From: Hevea brasiliensis
Lineage: Eukaryota > Streptophyta > Magnoliopsida > Malpighiales > Euphorbiaceae
DNA length: 64,000 nucleotides
Reading direction: 5' to 3'
Assembly: GCF_030052815.1 (NCBI RefSeq)
Contig: NC_079503.1
Span: 55,284,735-55,348,734 of the forward strand
The notes under the pieces were generated by a model that saw nothing but the letters and a program-made list of their open reading frames with translations, did not search any database and was not told the origin of the DNA. The position numbers and the translations under genes are program-made. Shown here in pieces: positions 1 through 12,037 of this stretch (the stretch's first letter is position 1; each line of letters starts with the position of its first letter).

Positions 1-16
1 ACTATCCACTAAAGCA
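1..16 (+). pseudogene. Possible upstream scrap of element A gag
   Basis: These bases lie just left of the minus-strand LTR C. Read on the plus strand and joined conceptually to the gag that resumes at 35301, they fit the short run of residues expected before a DPFEY-like gag start (YPLK-like). The stretch is too short to prove anything. It is listed because it suggests that the rest of element A's gag and its 5' LTR lie upstream of this window. Confidence 0.3.
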
Positions 17-2597
17 TGTCACACTTTACCCCTCTGTAAGATATGATATGATCCTGTAGTATACCTAATGAATTACAGAACTCTACCTACCAATAATCCA
101 TTAAATATACCACAAGGGATTTTAAGTGAATTCAGTTCATTTTTAAATCAAATAAGTTCCAAACAGTTGAGAAATAAATTAAGTGTTAGGGAAATCAAAG
201 AATTTTATTCCATTTTATTTTTCAGAAAATCTACATGGTGACAGCTATAATTCTATTAAATTCAAAATTTTAACGTGTTGGAAATCAATCTGTAATAATA
301 GTATGTATAAATTTAACTCAATCCAAGCTCAAATAATTTCTTCTCATTCATTCAATATCAAGAAAATAAAATCATCTCATTACAATTTTAAAAAAAATAC
401 CTCATTCAAAATTTTATAACTCAAAAGATATTTATTTACAAATCTACAAGCTTGAAAATTACAAAAATATTATTACAATCATTTTGATATAACTGCTCAT
501 TTGTCTATTACACACATATAGTTCTACTTTACATCAAAATAAAATTACAAGGGTATAACTAGGATATACCCAAAGACAATCCAAAACCTTGCTCCCAGTG
601 TCTCACTCACCTGCTTTATCCTTTTCTTTACCTACGCTAGTATAAAACAGCTATCGCTGAGTGTTGAGCTCAGTGGTGCACAACTAATAATTTTAAAAAC
701 TCATTACAACATATTTGCGAAGTCATAAATAAATATTTGCACAATTCACTTTTTCCATAAATCATGAAAACAATGCATCATTGTTTAATTTCTAACAAAT
801 CAATTATTTTCAATCATATATTTATCAAAATATTCACAAAATACAAGTGTTGCCAACAATCACACAGTTTAAGAAATGACACAAAATTTCACGATCAATA
901 CCGCATTATACACCACGATAAAGCAATCTCAAACCCATTAACCGTTATTAATGAGAGAGGTGGCTAGCTAGCAATATGAGTACTCATCCGATCTCAACCT
1001 CAACTTGTAAGCCAAAGAGGGAGGTAACATAATCAAATATCAAACCCCAATTAGCCGTTACTAATGGGGAATACCATAAGGGATTATCATGCCAACTATG
1101 GTTTTAAAACAAATCTCTAAATAATCTTCCATTCAAAATATCACAATTACAAATCAAATAATCACATTCAACATCACAAATCCACATAAGTGGTTGGCAA
1201 CACATCAAGTTCTCAAAACACTTTTAAATACATTCAAAATCGGCTCACCCCTTTACTACAATGAAATCAATTAGCCAATATCCACCTCTCCACAATTATA
1301 AATCCATTTCACAATTCAAAGTTCTCAAAACAAAGTATAAAATTCTCAAATACAAAAGAAAAGCATAATTGATTCATAGAAAGTCCATTCAATCTAATTA
1401 CAAAATTGAAAACAAAAGAGAAGTCTAGTTGTGCGCAAACCATCTTTCAATTCCCCTTTTCTTGTTTTAGTTCTTCCCTTCCTTAGAAGTCTCCTTATCA
1501 ACTGAAAATTTACAAATTCAAAGCTTTAATACTCATTCTAAGTTCCACTTATAGCTAACTAAACAAATCTCTAATGAATTCAAAGTTATAGTTGATTTTG
1601 TGTTCTAGACAGTTTTGAAACCTGACTTTATAATCCAAATTTAACCTAGTTCTAGTCATATTTTGATAATGCAATCTTTATGAAAGTTGTTCCCTTATGT
1701 CTTACCTTTAATTCCCGTTTTAAATCACTCAATTTGAAGTTTTGGATCTCCAGTTATGGTAAAAAAAAAAAAGGTATTGCTCCTAGGCACTTAACCCTGC
1801 ATCTCTCTAGTTTTCTAGATTTTTACCTAATTTTGCATTCAATATCCGAGCACTTTATGCTCAAAATTTGAATTAAATCCCTATAACAATGTTTTAGATC
1901 TTTGTCTTAAGTTTCCGAATCATTTTGAATCACTTAAATTGGAGTTTTTAAGAGGAAGTTATTCCTTAATTACTTACCGGAGGTCATAGGGAAAATTTGC
2001 TAAAATGTAGGATTTCCAGATTTGAGATTTCTAATTTATTCTAGCATTTCCCTTACTTTTCTTTAAGAATTAGGTTTAGGTCAAAACATGAAATTTGCAG
2101 TTTTATGTCTTATGGTTATTTTGGCTTTGGAATCACCTAATTTACTATATTGTAGCTTGAGTTATGGTAATTTTTCCAAAACTGGCCAGATGACCAATTA
2201 CTCACATTTTTAGGTTCAGTCCAAAATCAAGGTAGATTCTTGGACTTACTTTGTTCAAGAAATTTTATTAAGTTAGGGTCATAAATTGACTTCATAATCC
2301 TCATAAAAATTGGTCTCCTATATCTCAAGATTCCATAGGTTCCAGAATTACCCAAATTGGAGTTTCCTAGAGTCAGTTATGCTTAATTAACTAAGTACTA
2401 TTCATTTGGTCAATTTTTCCAGGTCCAGAATTGCAATTCCGGATTCAAACTCTAATTAAGGTTCCCTATGGCCATTTTCTGAGCAGACTCTCTTCATGAA
2501 AGTTTTAGCATTATGTCTTAGGTTTCATTTCCAATTAGTTCCACACCAATTGGAGTTGTGTAGCTCAACTTATGAGCCTATAAACCTACTGGACTCA
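17..2597 (-). mobile_element. LTR C, segment 1 (3' end of LTR, minus strand)
   Basis: The segment starts TGTCACAC, the reverse complement of the ...GTGTGACA end seen at 43921-43927. The next 100 bases match, in reverse, the ends of LTRs B (43800-43927) and L (63118 on). It is interrupted at 2598 by solo LTR E and continues at 5814. It has no protein-coding content; short frames inside are chance. A hairpin at 657-673 next to GTGGTGC (minus: GCACCAC) matches a conserved LTR hairpin. No internal retrotransposon region adjoins it, so it looks like a solo LTR. The flanks (AAGCA at 12-16, AATGA at 35301-35305) are not a clean target duplication, so either the copy is old or one end was altered. 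Confidence 0.75.
657..673 (-). other. Conserved LTR hairpin (copy in C)
   Basis: Arms CTGAG and CTCAG pair around a 7-base loop. On the minus strand the site is preceded by GTGCACCA and followed by GCGATAGCTG, the same frame seen around the hairpins in LTRs G and L. The role is unknown; see the finding on covarying stems. Confidence 0.5.
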
Positions 2598-3130
2598 TGT
2601 AACACCCTCACTGTAGCAATTCCATCTATTCTACTGTTTCGGTGACCAGTGTTTGTCCGGATAGCTAGAACATTTAGAAAAATATTTAAACTAGAGTAAG
2701 GAGTCATAAATAACTCAAATAATAGTAAGAAAAATTTTAGAAATAAAATACAACCAAGTTAAATGAACCGGTGCCCTAACGATGGGTAACCTGATGGGAA
2801 GTTGCTGTTTTCACAGCTAAAAGCCCTAAACCCAAGGGAAAAATTTGTGAAATAATTTTTGAGACTCTAGAGAAGAGTAATTGAGGTTTCTATGGCATTA
2901 GAATGCCAAGAAAATGCTTAGAAAAATTTTTAGATCGGTACAGACAATTTTAGTCCGTTAAGCAAAACAAAGGGCATTTTGGTCATTTCGTCTTCAGAGA
3001 TGATTTTTGGCCAACTTGTCCAGTGCAATAAATAATTATTATGACATAAAATATGAATAAATATTGCTAAAAATTAAATTGAAAATGAGTAGAAAGGAAA
3101 AGAAAAGAAAATGAATTAAACTTGAAATTT

Positions 3131-3149
3131 TGACATCACTATGATGTCA
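3131..3149. promoter_or_regulatory. TGACATCA dyad in LTR E
   Basis: TGACATCA-CTA-TGATGTCA is a perfect 8-bp inverted repeat with a 3-base spacer. Each arm is one C-to-T step from the bZIP core TGACGTCA, as methyl-CpG decay would give. It lies 533 bp from the LTR start, about where dyads occur in the other LTRs. A role as a U3 promoter element is inference. Confidence 0.45.
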
Positions 3150-5125
3150 TTAAAATACCCTCCACCAATCAAATTTCAACAAGCATTTTAAAAGGAGATA
3201 AATACACATAAAATAAGATAAAATTAAAACAAAATTCTACTTATCTTTAACCTTCAATTTTTGGCAGCCCCTCTTTCCCTCACTACCTCCATTAAAGCTT
3301 TCTCTTTCTCTTGCTAAACCTCACACTTTACACCATCAAACCTCATCCTCACTTTACTAAAATTTAACCTCACACCCTAAATCACCTTTAGGCAGCCATT
3401 AGAGGGAGAAATCTTGAAGATTAGCAAGCTCAAGTGGGAGCTTTAACAAGGTTAGTGTCCAATATCTTTCTCTCTATTTAAATTCATGGCTAGAAAGTTG
3501 ATTTAATTTGAAATTTATGAGAAATTAAAATGAAAACCTTTGATGTGCACACTTTATATTTTCGGTAGCCATAGATAGGCGAGGGCTTTGATGAATTCTT
3601 GAATTAAAGTGATATATTGGCTATCCTTAACATGAGTTTTATGATTAACACAACAATTAGGGCTTAATGTATGAATTGGAAACCTTGGTCAAGTTAGGGT
3701 TAGGGTTTTGGACCAACAATTGGAGGTTGGTGAAGTTGAGCACAAAGTGATGTTTAATTGGTCAATTAATAACCATTTGGTGTAGTTTGAACAAGAATTT
3801 GAGTGAATTGTGACATTAACTAATGTAAAGAATTAGGCTTCCTTAAGTGTGCATTCTAGACTCTTTGAGTCTAGTGTGCTCTTAGGGTTATAACTCAATC
3901 TAGGTAACTCCAATTGGTGCAAGGACAATTGGAGGTTAAACTAGACACAAAATTCAACAACATTGATGGAGAAACCTATTCTAGCAAACCAAACTAAGTG
4001 GCCTTAAAAATTGACCTAATCCGAGTAACACACATTTTGCCCTGGGCAAAATGACCAAATGAACAATATTCATTCATTTGGTTATAATTCAGTGCAGAAA
4101 GGTCCAACTGACCTGAAATTTATATCAATGAAAAGCTTAGACAATTTAGAACAACTTTCATGTAGAACACAAACTCAAATTCTGAACTTAACCAAAAGAA
4201 ATTGCTAACCAAAATTGAGCTACCAAATCTGGCAGAACCAGAATTGCCTAGAAATTCTGGGTAAAAGTCCATCCGACCAGTTATGGTAAAATGGTCAAAA
4301 CTTGAGCTAGAAAACTCCAAATGGAGTGATTCAAAATGGAAATTAAAGAATACACAATAAAGAACAACTTTGATTAAGAACATTTGGCTAACTTCTCACT
4401 GTAGAATGGCCTAATAGAACAGTGAACTCTAGCACCCAAAACTGAAATTTTTGATTTATTTCCTATTGGTTTAAAGTATTGATTGGCAACTAATGCCAAC
4501 ACTTTTGGGAACCAAAATGTGGTAATTTCATGTGATTAGAACTCATATAACTATTATGTATGTGAAAGTCAATATTTTGACTTAAATGGTAAAATGAATA
4601 GTAATCTTACATGCTAAACACAAAAATTTAATCAAGAATTTTGTAATATGCCTTAGTAGACCTAGTAAGATTGGGTTGGATAGGTTGGCATGCCAACAGG
4701 GTTTGGATAGCAGTACTGCATATGGCATCATGCCATTCTGTGATTTATGGCTTAAGTGGCCATTTGGTGATTTTATGGCTTTTCGTCATTATGATATTAT
4801 TGTGATACTTGGCCTTATGCCTAATATTTATTACAGCTCATTAGCTGTTTTGTTGCACACCGGGAGACACCTTGTGATCAATGGTGTGACAGACGAGGTA
4901 CTTGGTACCCAGTGCCAGTTTACCTGTTTATCCAGTCCAGTCATACAGTATAGGTTACTTAGGCAACCAAAAATGGAAGTTGATAAATTTAATTAAATAA
5001 TTGATATAAATAGTAATAAATTAATAATACTACAATTAAGTACCAGAAATTATCCGTAAGGAAAACTTGCATATACTCTGCATGCTTGTTTCATTTTAGT
5101 TCTTTTTATCTTATTATGGCACCAT

Positions 5126-5141
5126 TAAGCAGTATTGCTTA
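5126..5141 (+). other. Conserved LTR hairpin (copy in E)
   Basis: A TAAGCA / TGCTTA perfect 6-bp stem has a 4-base loop, preceded by GCACCAT and followed by GCGCGTTGC. The same arrangement occurs in D, I and H, and with a different, compensating stem in G, C and L. Confidence 0.6.
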
Positions 5142-6474
5142 GCGCGTTGCTTTTGCCATGCGTAGGTTCTAGAGAGATTGATAGAGAGCCCAGCAGACCA
5201 CAGACTGAGTGAGACCACAGATCTGCATAGAGTCAGAGTCACCTCTCAGGCTACAATGCATTGGTAGGACACTAGATCCCATTTTGTATTTTGTAATTTT
5301 TGTAAACTTTGTAATTAAACTTTTATTTTATTATGCATATTTGAAACTTCTGTAATATAATTTTGTATTAATGTGATTATCTGTAAATTTGTGTTTATAG
5401 ATAAAATTTGAGTATTTATTCAAAATCTGAGTATGATTTTGATATGAAATGAATAAATGACAAATTGAGGAATTATTGAGAATTTGATGAGAAATTTATT
5501 GAGAAATGATAATTATTTGGAGTTGTGGGTTGAGAAAATTATTGAAAGTGTTTTCTACAAGTTCCGAAGAACTGTTTTCTCCATTTTTAGCTGGCACTCT
5601 GCTGGATTTTATGTAAAATTTTCAGAACCTCAAATTAATTTAAAATTTCGATAAATGATATAAATGATACCAATTTCATAATTTCACTTAGTGACCATAA
5701 ATAACTAAAATAAGAAATGAGAAATATCAATGAGATAAGATAAAAGAAGTGCTCTGGCATACTGTGTGGCATGTTTTGCTCGGCTACACTGTAGATGGGT
5801 AAGGGGTGTCACAACTCAAGCTGTCAAGATTCAATCCTAAGGTCCAATTTCATTTCCACTAATTCCTACACCAATCCAACATCAATTCTCATTCAATGCA
5901 CATCAAATGACCATAATTTAACATTAATAACCCTAATTGCCATTCATACCACAAAAACCCTAATTTCACCAAACCCTAAATTCATATCTTCGAATTTCAA
6001 CAAATCCAATTAAATTCAACTGCCTAATTCATGCATACACCTCTAACAACATTAGGAAATCATGTTTAATCAAGCCAAACCACCAAAACCCTATCCTTCC
6101 CAAGCTGGCTGGATTTCTTTCCCCTTATATCATGCATAATTTTTATGCTTTCCCATGTAATTTCCCCACAATCAAACTTAATTCAATGAATATGTAACTA
6201 ATTAAAGCTTAGATGACACTTACCTCACTTAGCACTTTTTCTATCTTTCAATTCTTCCAATTTATTTGCTCTTCTTTGAATCCAATCTTCCAATCAAGGT
6301 TAAAGATCAAGTTTTCTAAGAATTTTGTAGAGAAATTATGGAAGAGAATGGGATTTATGGAGCTTAGGATGAACAACAATGGAGGTGTAGAGAGAGGGAG
6401 AGAGAATCAGCCATGGGAGGAAGAAGATGATAGGAAATTGTTTTGTTTTTAATGAAATTTTATCTTTTATATAC

Positions 6475-6498
6475 ATATATATATATATATATATTAAT
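6475..6498. repeat. (AT)n microsatellite
   Basis: This is a run of AT dinucleotides with little interruption, within LTR segment C. Confidence 0.9.
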
Positions 6499-6548
6499 TT
6501 TAATTATAATTATTATAATTTTAATTATAATTATTATAATTTTAATAA
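6496..6548. repeat. 21-bp AT-rich tandem repeat
   Basis: The unit AATTTTAATTATAATTATTAT is repeated about two and a half times directly after the AT microsatellite. It is probably slippage-derived and specific to this LTR copy. Confidence 0.75.
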
Positions 6549-7029
6549 TTTAATTAATTCTTCTTATGTCCTATTTAATTTTCCTACACACTTTCATGAA
6601 TTTAATTCTTTTCCAATGTTTTAATCTCTCTCATTTTAATGGACATTTAAGTCAAAAGTTAACTCTTAAAGTGAATTGACTAAAATGCCCCTCATCGGGT
6701 TATAGTCCATCTTTTTCAATAATAACCGATGAATCCTAGGTTTTGATTTACTTACTTGTGCTTATTCCCTTTTTCACTTCTTTTATTTTCAATTTCCCAG
6801 TAATTGCTAAATTAATCTTTAATTAAGGACTCTATAGGATTCCACATGAATTTAGGGTAGCAATTGAATTCACAGTCGCTTCCCGGATCGGTCACCCATT
6901 GCCGAAATTTAAGTTCATTTAACCAATTTGCACTCAATTTCTCTTATTTTCCTCCAACTTCATTTGATCTTTATTAATTTAATTTATGATTTTTTCTATG
7001 TGATTTAAGTATGGCTCCAGATAACTTAA

Positions 7030-9099
7030 TGAAGGCATGGAAGCATGGATTTAAGGGCATTAGAGCATTGAATTTTAAAAATTAAACTAGGGTTACATGC
7101 ATCATACCAAGTGAGTTATGTGCTTAGCCTATTTCTAATGCCCAAAAGCATACCAAAACACATTTTAGAATGCACTAAGAGTTCATTTGCCATATAAGAT
7201 TGTGAATTAACAATTAATTCATTAAACCCTAACTAATGGAAGAAATTAATTCAACTAACCTCCAAGGCGCTGAATCAAACAATCTTACTCCCTTAGGGTA
7301 CTCCTAGGACTCCAATTGTAGTCTCTCAAGCTTCTCCACCACAAGCACACCAATGGCAGCCCCTTTAAGCTCTCTTTTCTTGTTTGTCAAACAACCAAAG
7401 TGAGATAGGCTTGATTTAGTGAGGGTTAGTGGATATGGGTGCACTAGAAACACTTTCTAATAATTTTAATTCAAAGGAAATGAAGGTTTTCTCTTTGAAT
7501 TAATTGAGAAATAAAGAAGAAGGAAGAGAAGCCATTGTTGCCATCCAACATGAAAGAGAAAGAAGATGATGGTCTTCTTTTCTTTGTTCATTTATATATA
7601 TAAGACAAAACTCACTTAAATGCTTGTCACATGTCATGCTAAGATTAAATCTCACATTTATAAGACTTAATCACATTAAGCCACTTGTCAAAGTTAGATT
7701 TAATCTTCACTTAATCATCTTTCATGAATGAAAGACAAATGGCAAACTTGTATGGTGCCACGTGTCACCATGTGAAAAGACCAATTTGCCCTTATATATA
7801 TCCTTGAGTTCTCAACCCAAAATTATTATTTCTCTTCTTCAAATTAATTTATATCATATATAAATTAATTAATTAATTAATCTCTATTAATTAATCTCAC
7901 AATTAAATTCATATTTAAACTTTTTAAATATAAATTTAATTTATATTTTACATCTAATAACCTAGATTTGGTTTCAAGTCATGCTAGGGACTTTACAATT
8001 TCATTGCAAACCAAAACTATTTAATTAATTAATTAAACTATTTAATTAATCAATTAAATCACATTTTACTTTGTGATTAATTTGTGTATATATGTGACTT
8101 ACTAGGCTCATTACTGATTGGTAATGAGAAATAATATCAACTCTTAATATCATTAGAACTCTTTCTTACCATAAATGATTTCTCTAAATCATTTTAGGCA
8201 TCTCATAGACCATGGTTAATTCCTAGCATAGCGTGCCATAGCCACCCAATCAGTAATAAGGAATACCTTAGATGAACCTTTAATTATATGTTACCATGCA
8301 CTAAAATCTCTTTGTTATAAAATCCCAATTATAGCTGGAGTCACGGTTAATGTCAAACTCCATTTGCTATGAATATTCTGTTCTCTTTTAATTCTAATTC
8401 TTGATTAATCAGTCTTTCTTCTCAGACTAAGTCTATCTGTCCTGGCCAGGAACTTGAATCATCAAGAACAATTAAATGACCATAAGATTTTATCCCTATT
8501 TACTTAGGATAATGAATTTCATCTTGATCAACACTTATCTCCATATATAACTAGTAGGAGTCAACACATGCCCATATATCTATACACAGTACGAGTATGA
8601 AAGCAGTATCAAACTTAAACTACTTATGTATAAGATAACTATGTTATCTCAGGTCTAAAGATTATATGCACTGATATGATATATGATAATACATTGACAA
8701 GAGAAAACTCCATGTGTTTATCATAAGCATCACTAGTTCGGCCTACTTATCATATGTAAGTGTCTATCATATTTGTTATATGGCATGAGACTTACCACTC
8801 CAACTTATTTATATTTCATATCAATACTTTAGGAACAAACATGATTATAATCTTTCTGGATAAGTCATGTCCTTTTGTGAAGTATCCTCGATTATGAACC
8901 AATTTATAATACTTTGTGCTAAAAATACTATCACTCATATTCTTAACAACTTAAGAATAGAATTTCTAACAAAATATTAATGGACCTTTTCAATTACACA
9001 TAAACAGATTATGTAAACAGAAAAGTGTAATTGCCTTTTATTAATGCAATATATACAAGATACATACAAAATGATATGCTCTAGGGCATACTACTAACA
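7030..9099 (-). repeat. Copia F 3' LTR (left copy)
   Basis: It starts TGAAGGCATGG and ends ACTACTAACA on the plus strand and aligns along its whole length with 33123-35227. Inside are an (ATTA)n block near 7865-7890 and long AT-rich stretches. It holds no gene. Confidence 0.92.
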
Positions 9100-9108
9100 A
9101 TCTCCCAC
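9100..9108 (-). other. Polypurine tract of copia F
   Basis: On the minus strand this is GTGGGAGAT, immediately upstream of the 3' LTR. It is the expected position and composition for the plus-strand primer of reverse transcription. Confidence 0.75.
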
Positions 9109-9114
9109 TAGCAC

Positions 9115-9598
9115 TAAAGCAATTCATTACAGTATCTTGACCCATCTTCTCAAGATATCAGTTTAACTGAGCTTGTGACATAGCCTTCATGAATGGATCA
9201 GTTGGATTTTCGACTGATACTATTTTCTGCATGGCTACATCCCCTCACCCAACTATCTCTCTGATAATGTGCTAGCACCTTTCTATGTGTTTAGATTTCT
9301 GGTGAGACTGGGGTTCTTTAGCCTGAATGACTGCTCCATTGTTGTCACAGTAGAGAGGAACTGCTAACTCAATGGAAGGAACTATTGCAAGTTCTGTCAT
9401 GAACTTCTTTATCCAAACAGCCTCTTTTGCAGCATTTGATGTAGCAATATACTCGGCCTCTATAGTGGAGTCAGCAGTTGTACTCTGTTTAGAACTCTTC
9501 CAACTAACTGCACCTCCATTACAAATGAACACAAAGCTAGAGATAGACTTTTTATCATCAATATCTGACAAAAAATCAAAATCAGTATAACCATCCAA
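9115..9598 (-). pseudogene. Copia F RNase H domain
   Basis: The frame reads DGYTDFDFLSDIDDKKSISS, then GAVSWKSSKQST, EAEYIA and KHIERC, the well-known C-terminal copia RNase H block. The usual HF after KHI is replaced, and the frame stops after KHIERC, so the end of the domain is damaged. A stop codon at 9599-9601 separates it from the RT frame. RNase H removes RNA from the RNA-DNA hybrid during reverse transcription. It is part of one polyprotein with the next entries and not a separate gene. Confidence 0.85.
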
Positions 9599-10500
9599 TT
9601 ATAGGTTGCCACCTCCATAAATCAAGAATAAATCCTTAGTTCTTCTCAAGTACTTAAGGATATTCTTAATAGCTATCCAGTGTTCTAAACCTGGATTGGA
9701 TTGAAACCTGCTAGTCAAACTAACAGCATATGCAATATCCGACCTAGTATACAACATTGCATACATTAAACTTTCAATAGCCGAAGCATATGGAATCCTA
9801 GCTATTTTGTCTCTTTCTTTAGGTGTCTTTGGAGATATCTCCTTATAAAGATGGATACCATGTCTTACTAGTAACAATCCTCTCTTAGAATCAAGCATGT
9901 TAAACCTTTTTAACACCTTTTCCGAGTATAGACTTTGAGACAAACCAATTATTCTTTTTACTCTATCTCTATAAATGCGAATTCCAAGAATATAAGTTGC
10001 TTCCCCTAAGTCTTTCATGGAAACTGTATTTGACAACTATACCTTGACAGTTGTTAACATACCTATGTCATTGCCTATTAATAATATGTCATCTACATAT
10101 AAGACAAGGAAAGTGACAACACTCCCACTAACCTTTTTATTAATACATAGCTCATCCACATTTTTGACAAAACCAAATGATTTAATGGATTCATCAAAAT
10201 GGATGTTCCAACTCCTCGAAACTTATTTTAACCCATAAATATATCGTCTTAGCTTGCACAATTTGGAACGATCTTGGGATTCAAAACCCCTAGGTTGTTC
10301 CATGAAAATGTTTTCCTCAATGTTTCCATTGAGAAAAGCCATTTTGACATCCATATGCCAAATTTCATAATCATAGTATGCAGCTATTGCTAATAAAATC
10401 CTTATGGATTTAAGCATGGCAACAGGTGAGAAAGTCTCCTCATAGTAGATTCCTTACTTTTGGCGAAACCCTTTCACAACCAGCCTTGCTTTATAGGTCT
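9599..10500 (-). pseudogene. Copia F reverse transcriptase (RVT_2 type)
   Basis: The reading on the minus strand gives VVKGF, then AIAAYYDYEIWHMDVKMAFL, IYGLK, and the catalytic LYVDD (YVDD at 10088-10099), followed by SMKDLGEATYILGI and IPYASAIESLMYAM. These are the signature blocks of a Ty1/copia RT. Stops after IYGLK (near 10223), near 10047 and at other places break it into three frames. The catalytic aspartates are present in the text, but the protein cannot be made in one piece. Confidence 0.88.
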
Positions 10501-10565
10501 CTACCTTTCCATCAGAATCAATTTTTCTCTTAAAAACCTATTTATTAACTATAGCTACAATACCT

Positions 10566-10990
10566 TCAAAGATCCCAAACTTGGTTCTTATACATGGAAT
10601 CAATTTTTGATTCCATAGCTTCAATCCATTTAGAAGAATCTATATCTAATATAGCTTCTTCATAAGTTAAAGGATCATCTCCATGATCTGTTTCTTCATG
10701 AGCAAACAACTCTTGTTCATCTTCCTGAAGGAAACCATATCTCTCTGGTGGGTGAGATATTCTGGTTGATCTATGAGGAATTATTGTAAATGTTTCATCA
10801 ATAGGTACAGGTTGGCTAGATGGATTTATATCCATCTGATTTGTTGGTTGATCGGAATTCTGTAATTCTAACTCTATTTGCCTTCCTTTTCCACCTTCTT
10901 GAATAAACTATTGTTCAAGAAATATGGCATCTCTGCTTACCACAACCTTTTGTGATATAGGCAAATAAAAATAATATGCCATGCTCTTTT
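10566..10990 (-). pseudogene. Copia F integrase-RT linker
   Basis: The frame at 10566-10835 holds HRSTRISHPPERYGF and DPLTYEEAI...SSKWIEAMESKIDSMYKNQVWDL. The RST-R-S-PPERYGF motif is the standard end of copia integrase, and the WIEAM...N-W-L block is the standard start of the RVT_2 domain. A stop at 10910-10912 cuts the upstream stretch. No separate function is implied. Confidence 0.8.
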
Positions 10991-11465
10991 AAGTATTCAT
11001 CAAATTAAGTACATAAGTATTCACCTCCACGATCTGATTGAAGAGTTTTAATACTTTTCCCCGTTTGATTTTCTACTTCAGATTTAAATTCTTTGAACTT
11101 TTCAAAGGATTCATGTTTGTATTTCATCAAATACAAATACCCAAATCTTGATTTGTCATTAGTAAGGTAATAAAGTAATAAAAACCGCCTCTAGCCATTT
11201 CCTTAAATGGACCACATACATCACTATGTATTAGTTTCAAAATATTTTCAGCTCTTAACCCTTGTCCAATAAAGGTGATCTAGTCATTTTGACTTGAAGG
11301 AAAGATTCATAAGTTGGATTAGGTTTAGAACCCAATGAAGATAAAATCCCCATTTTCTCCAACTTTGTAATCCTATCTTCCGTAGTGTGACCTAATCTTA
11401 AGTGCTAAAGATGTTTTGGATTGGAATTGATTTTCATTATGGCATTACATTCATTTAGATTGCTT
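10990..11465 (-). pseudogene. Copia F integrase, internally deleted
   Basis: Fragments of the minus-strand reading match copia integrase: LRLGHTTEDRI near 11380-11410 (zinc-binding H region), then GYLYLMKYKHESFEKFKEFK (about 11080-11150) and SIKTLQSDRGGEY near 11020-11045 (second catalytic Asp). The spacing between the zinc region and the middle block is much shorter than usual and there are several stops. Part of the catalytic core, including the region of the first Asp, therefore appears deleted. Integration activity is not possible from this copy. Confidence 0.75.
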
Positions 11466-11935
11466 GCATTCAAATTTTATTTATCATTATTATCCAAATA
11501 ATAAAGTCCATCATGCATATAACCTGAGCCAACATATTCATTTTCAAAATAAATATTACAAACATCATTTATGAATTGAAATTCATAACCATTTCTAGTC
11601 AAACAAGATATAGAAATAATTTTCTTAAAAGTATCAGGTACATACAAAATGTTATTTAAATACAAAACATGTCCATACATGTACAAAGATTTAGATCCTA
11701 TGGCTAAAGCTTTAACAGTTGAGCCATTGCTAATCCGGAGTCTAACGTCTCGTGCTTGCAAGCTGCTACTGCTTGCTAGTCCCTACATATCAAAAGAAAT
11801 GTGAGAACTCACACTAGTATCTAAAACCCAAGCTGTAGATGAACTATGAGCATCATCAGAATCTAAATAACAAGATATAGACATACCTTCTGAAGGTTTA
11901 TCTTTCTTGTCCTTCAGAGATGCAAGATACTCTAG
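11466..11935 (-). pseudogene. Copia F protease / gag-pre-integrase region
   Basis: Just after the zinc knuckle the frame reads AWVLDTSVSSHI, matching the usual W-[IV]-LDSG-[AC]-[ST]-H copia protease site, but the Gly of DSG is replaced (DTS), which should inactivate it. After a stop at about 11785 the frame continues with VKALAIGS, LNNILYVPDTFKKIISISCL and GLYYLDN, the usual protease-to-gag-pre-integrase sequence. Confidence 0.8.
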
Positions 11936-11977
11936 GCAGTTCCTTTTCCAGTGCCCATCCTTCTGGCAATGGAAACA
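11936..11977 (-). pseudogene. Copia F gag CCHC zinc knuckle
   Basis: CFHCQKDGHWKRNC fits C-x2-C-x4-H-x4-C exactly. It binds RNA in the gag nucleocapsid. It lies 60 bases from the insertion point of LTR G (12038); the rest of gag resumes at 26923. Confidence 0.9.
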
Positions 11978-12037
11978 CTTTCCTTTGCCATTATTAGCTT
12001 TGGTCTTGCCTTTCTGTTTGGCTATTTTCTTGGAAGG

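Larger units (their letters stand above)
2598..5813 (+). mobile_element. Solo LTR E (Ty3/gypsy, plus strand)
   Basis: It runs from TGTAACACCC to GGGGTGTCACA, 3216 bp, with no internal region. It is flanked by a perfect 5-bp target duplication, ACTCA at 2593-2597 and 5814-5818, so it is a true solo LTR left by LTR-LTR recombination. Its start and end match the LTRs of complete element D, placing it in the same Tekay/Del-like group. Inside are a TGACATCA dyad (3131-3149), a splice-donor-like CAAG/GTTAGTG (3448-3457), a long inverted repeat (4053-4083) and a TAAGCA/TGCTTA hairpin (5126-5141). It lies within LTR C and so is younger than C. Confidence 0.93.
5814..7029 (-). mobile_element. LTR C, segment 2 (5' part of LTR)
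   Basis: This continues LTR C after solo LTR E and is interrupted at 7030 by copia element F (target duplication CTTAA, 7025-7029). The stretch at about 6895-6905 matches, in reverse, the 'gatgggtgacc' block near the start of LTRs G and H. Read on the minus strand it has an excellent splice-donor-like site, GAG/GTAAGTG, with the first donor base at 6223. It also holds an AT microsatellite and a 21-bp tandem repeat. The small frames at 5795-6624 are not conserved and are treated as chance. Confidence 0.75.

Noticed and set aside
4676..4996. A 106-codon frame in solo LTR E
   Set aside because: The homologous part of the D LTRs (49075-49350) lacks a matching open frame; it is non-coding LTR sequence.
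9372..9590. Plus-strand frame opposite the copia RNase H
   Set aside because: It is a shadow of the minus-strand coding sequence, with no domain of its own.
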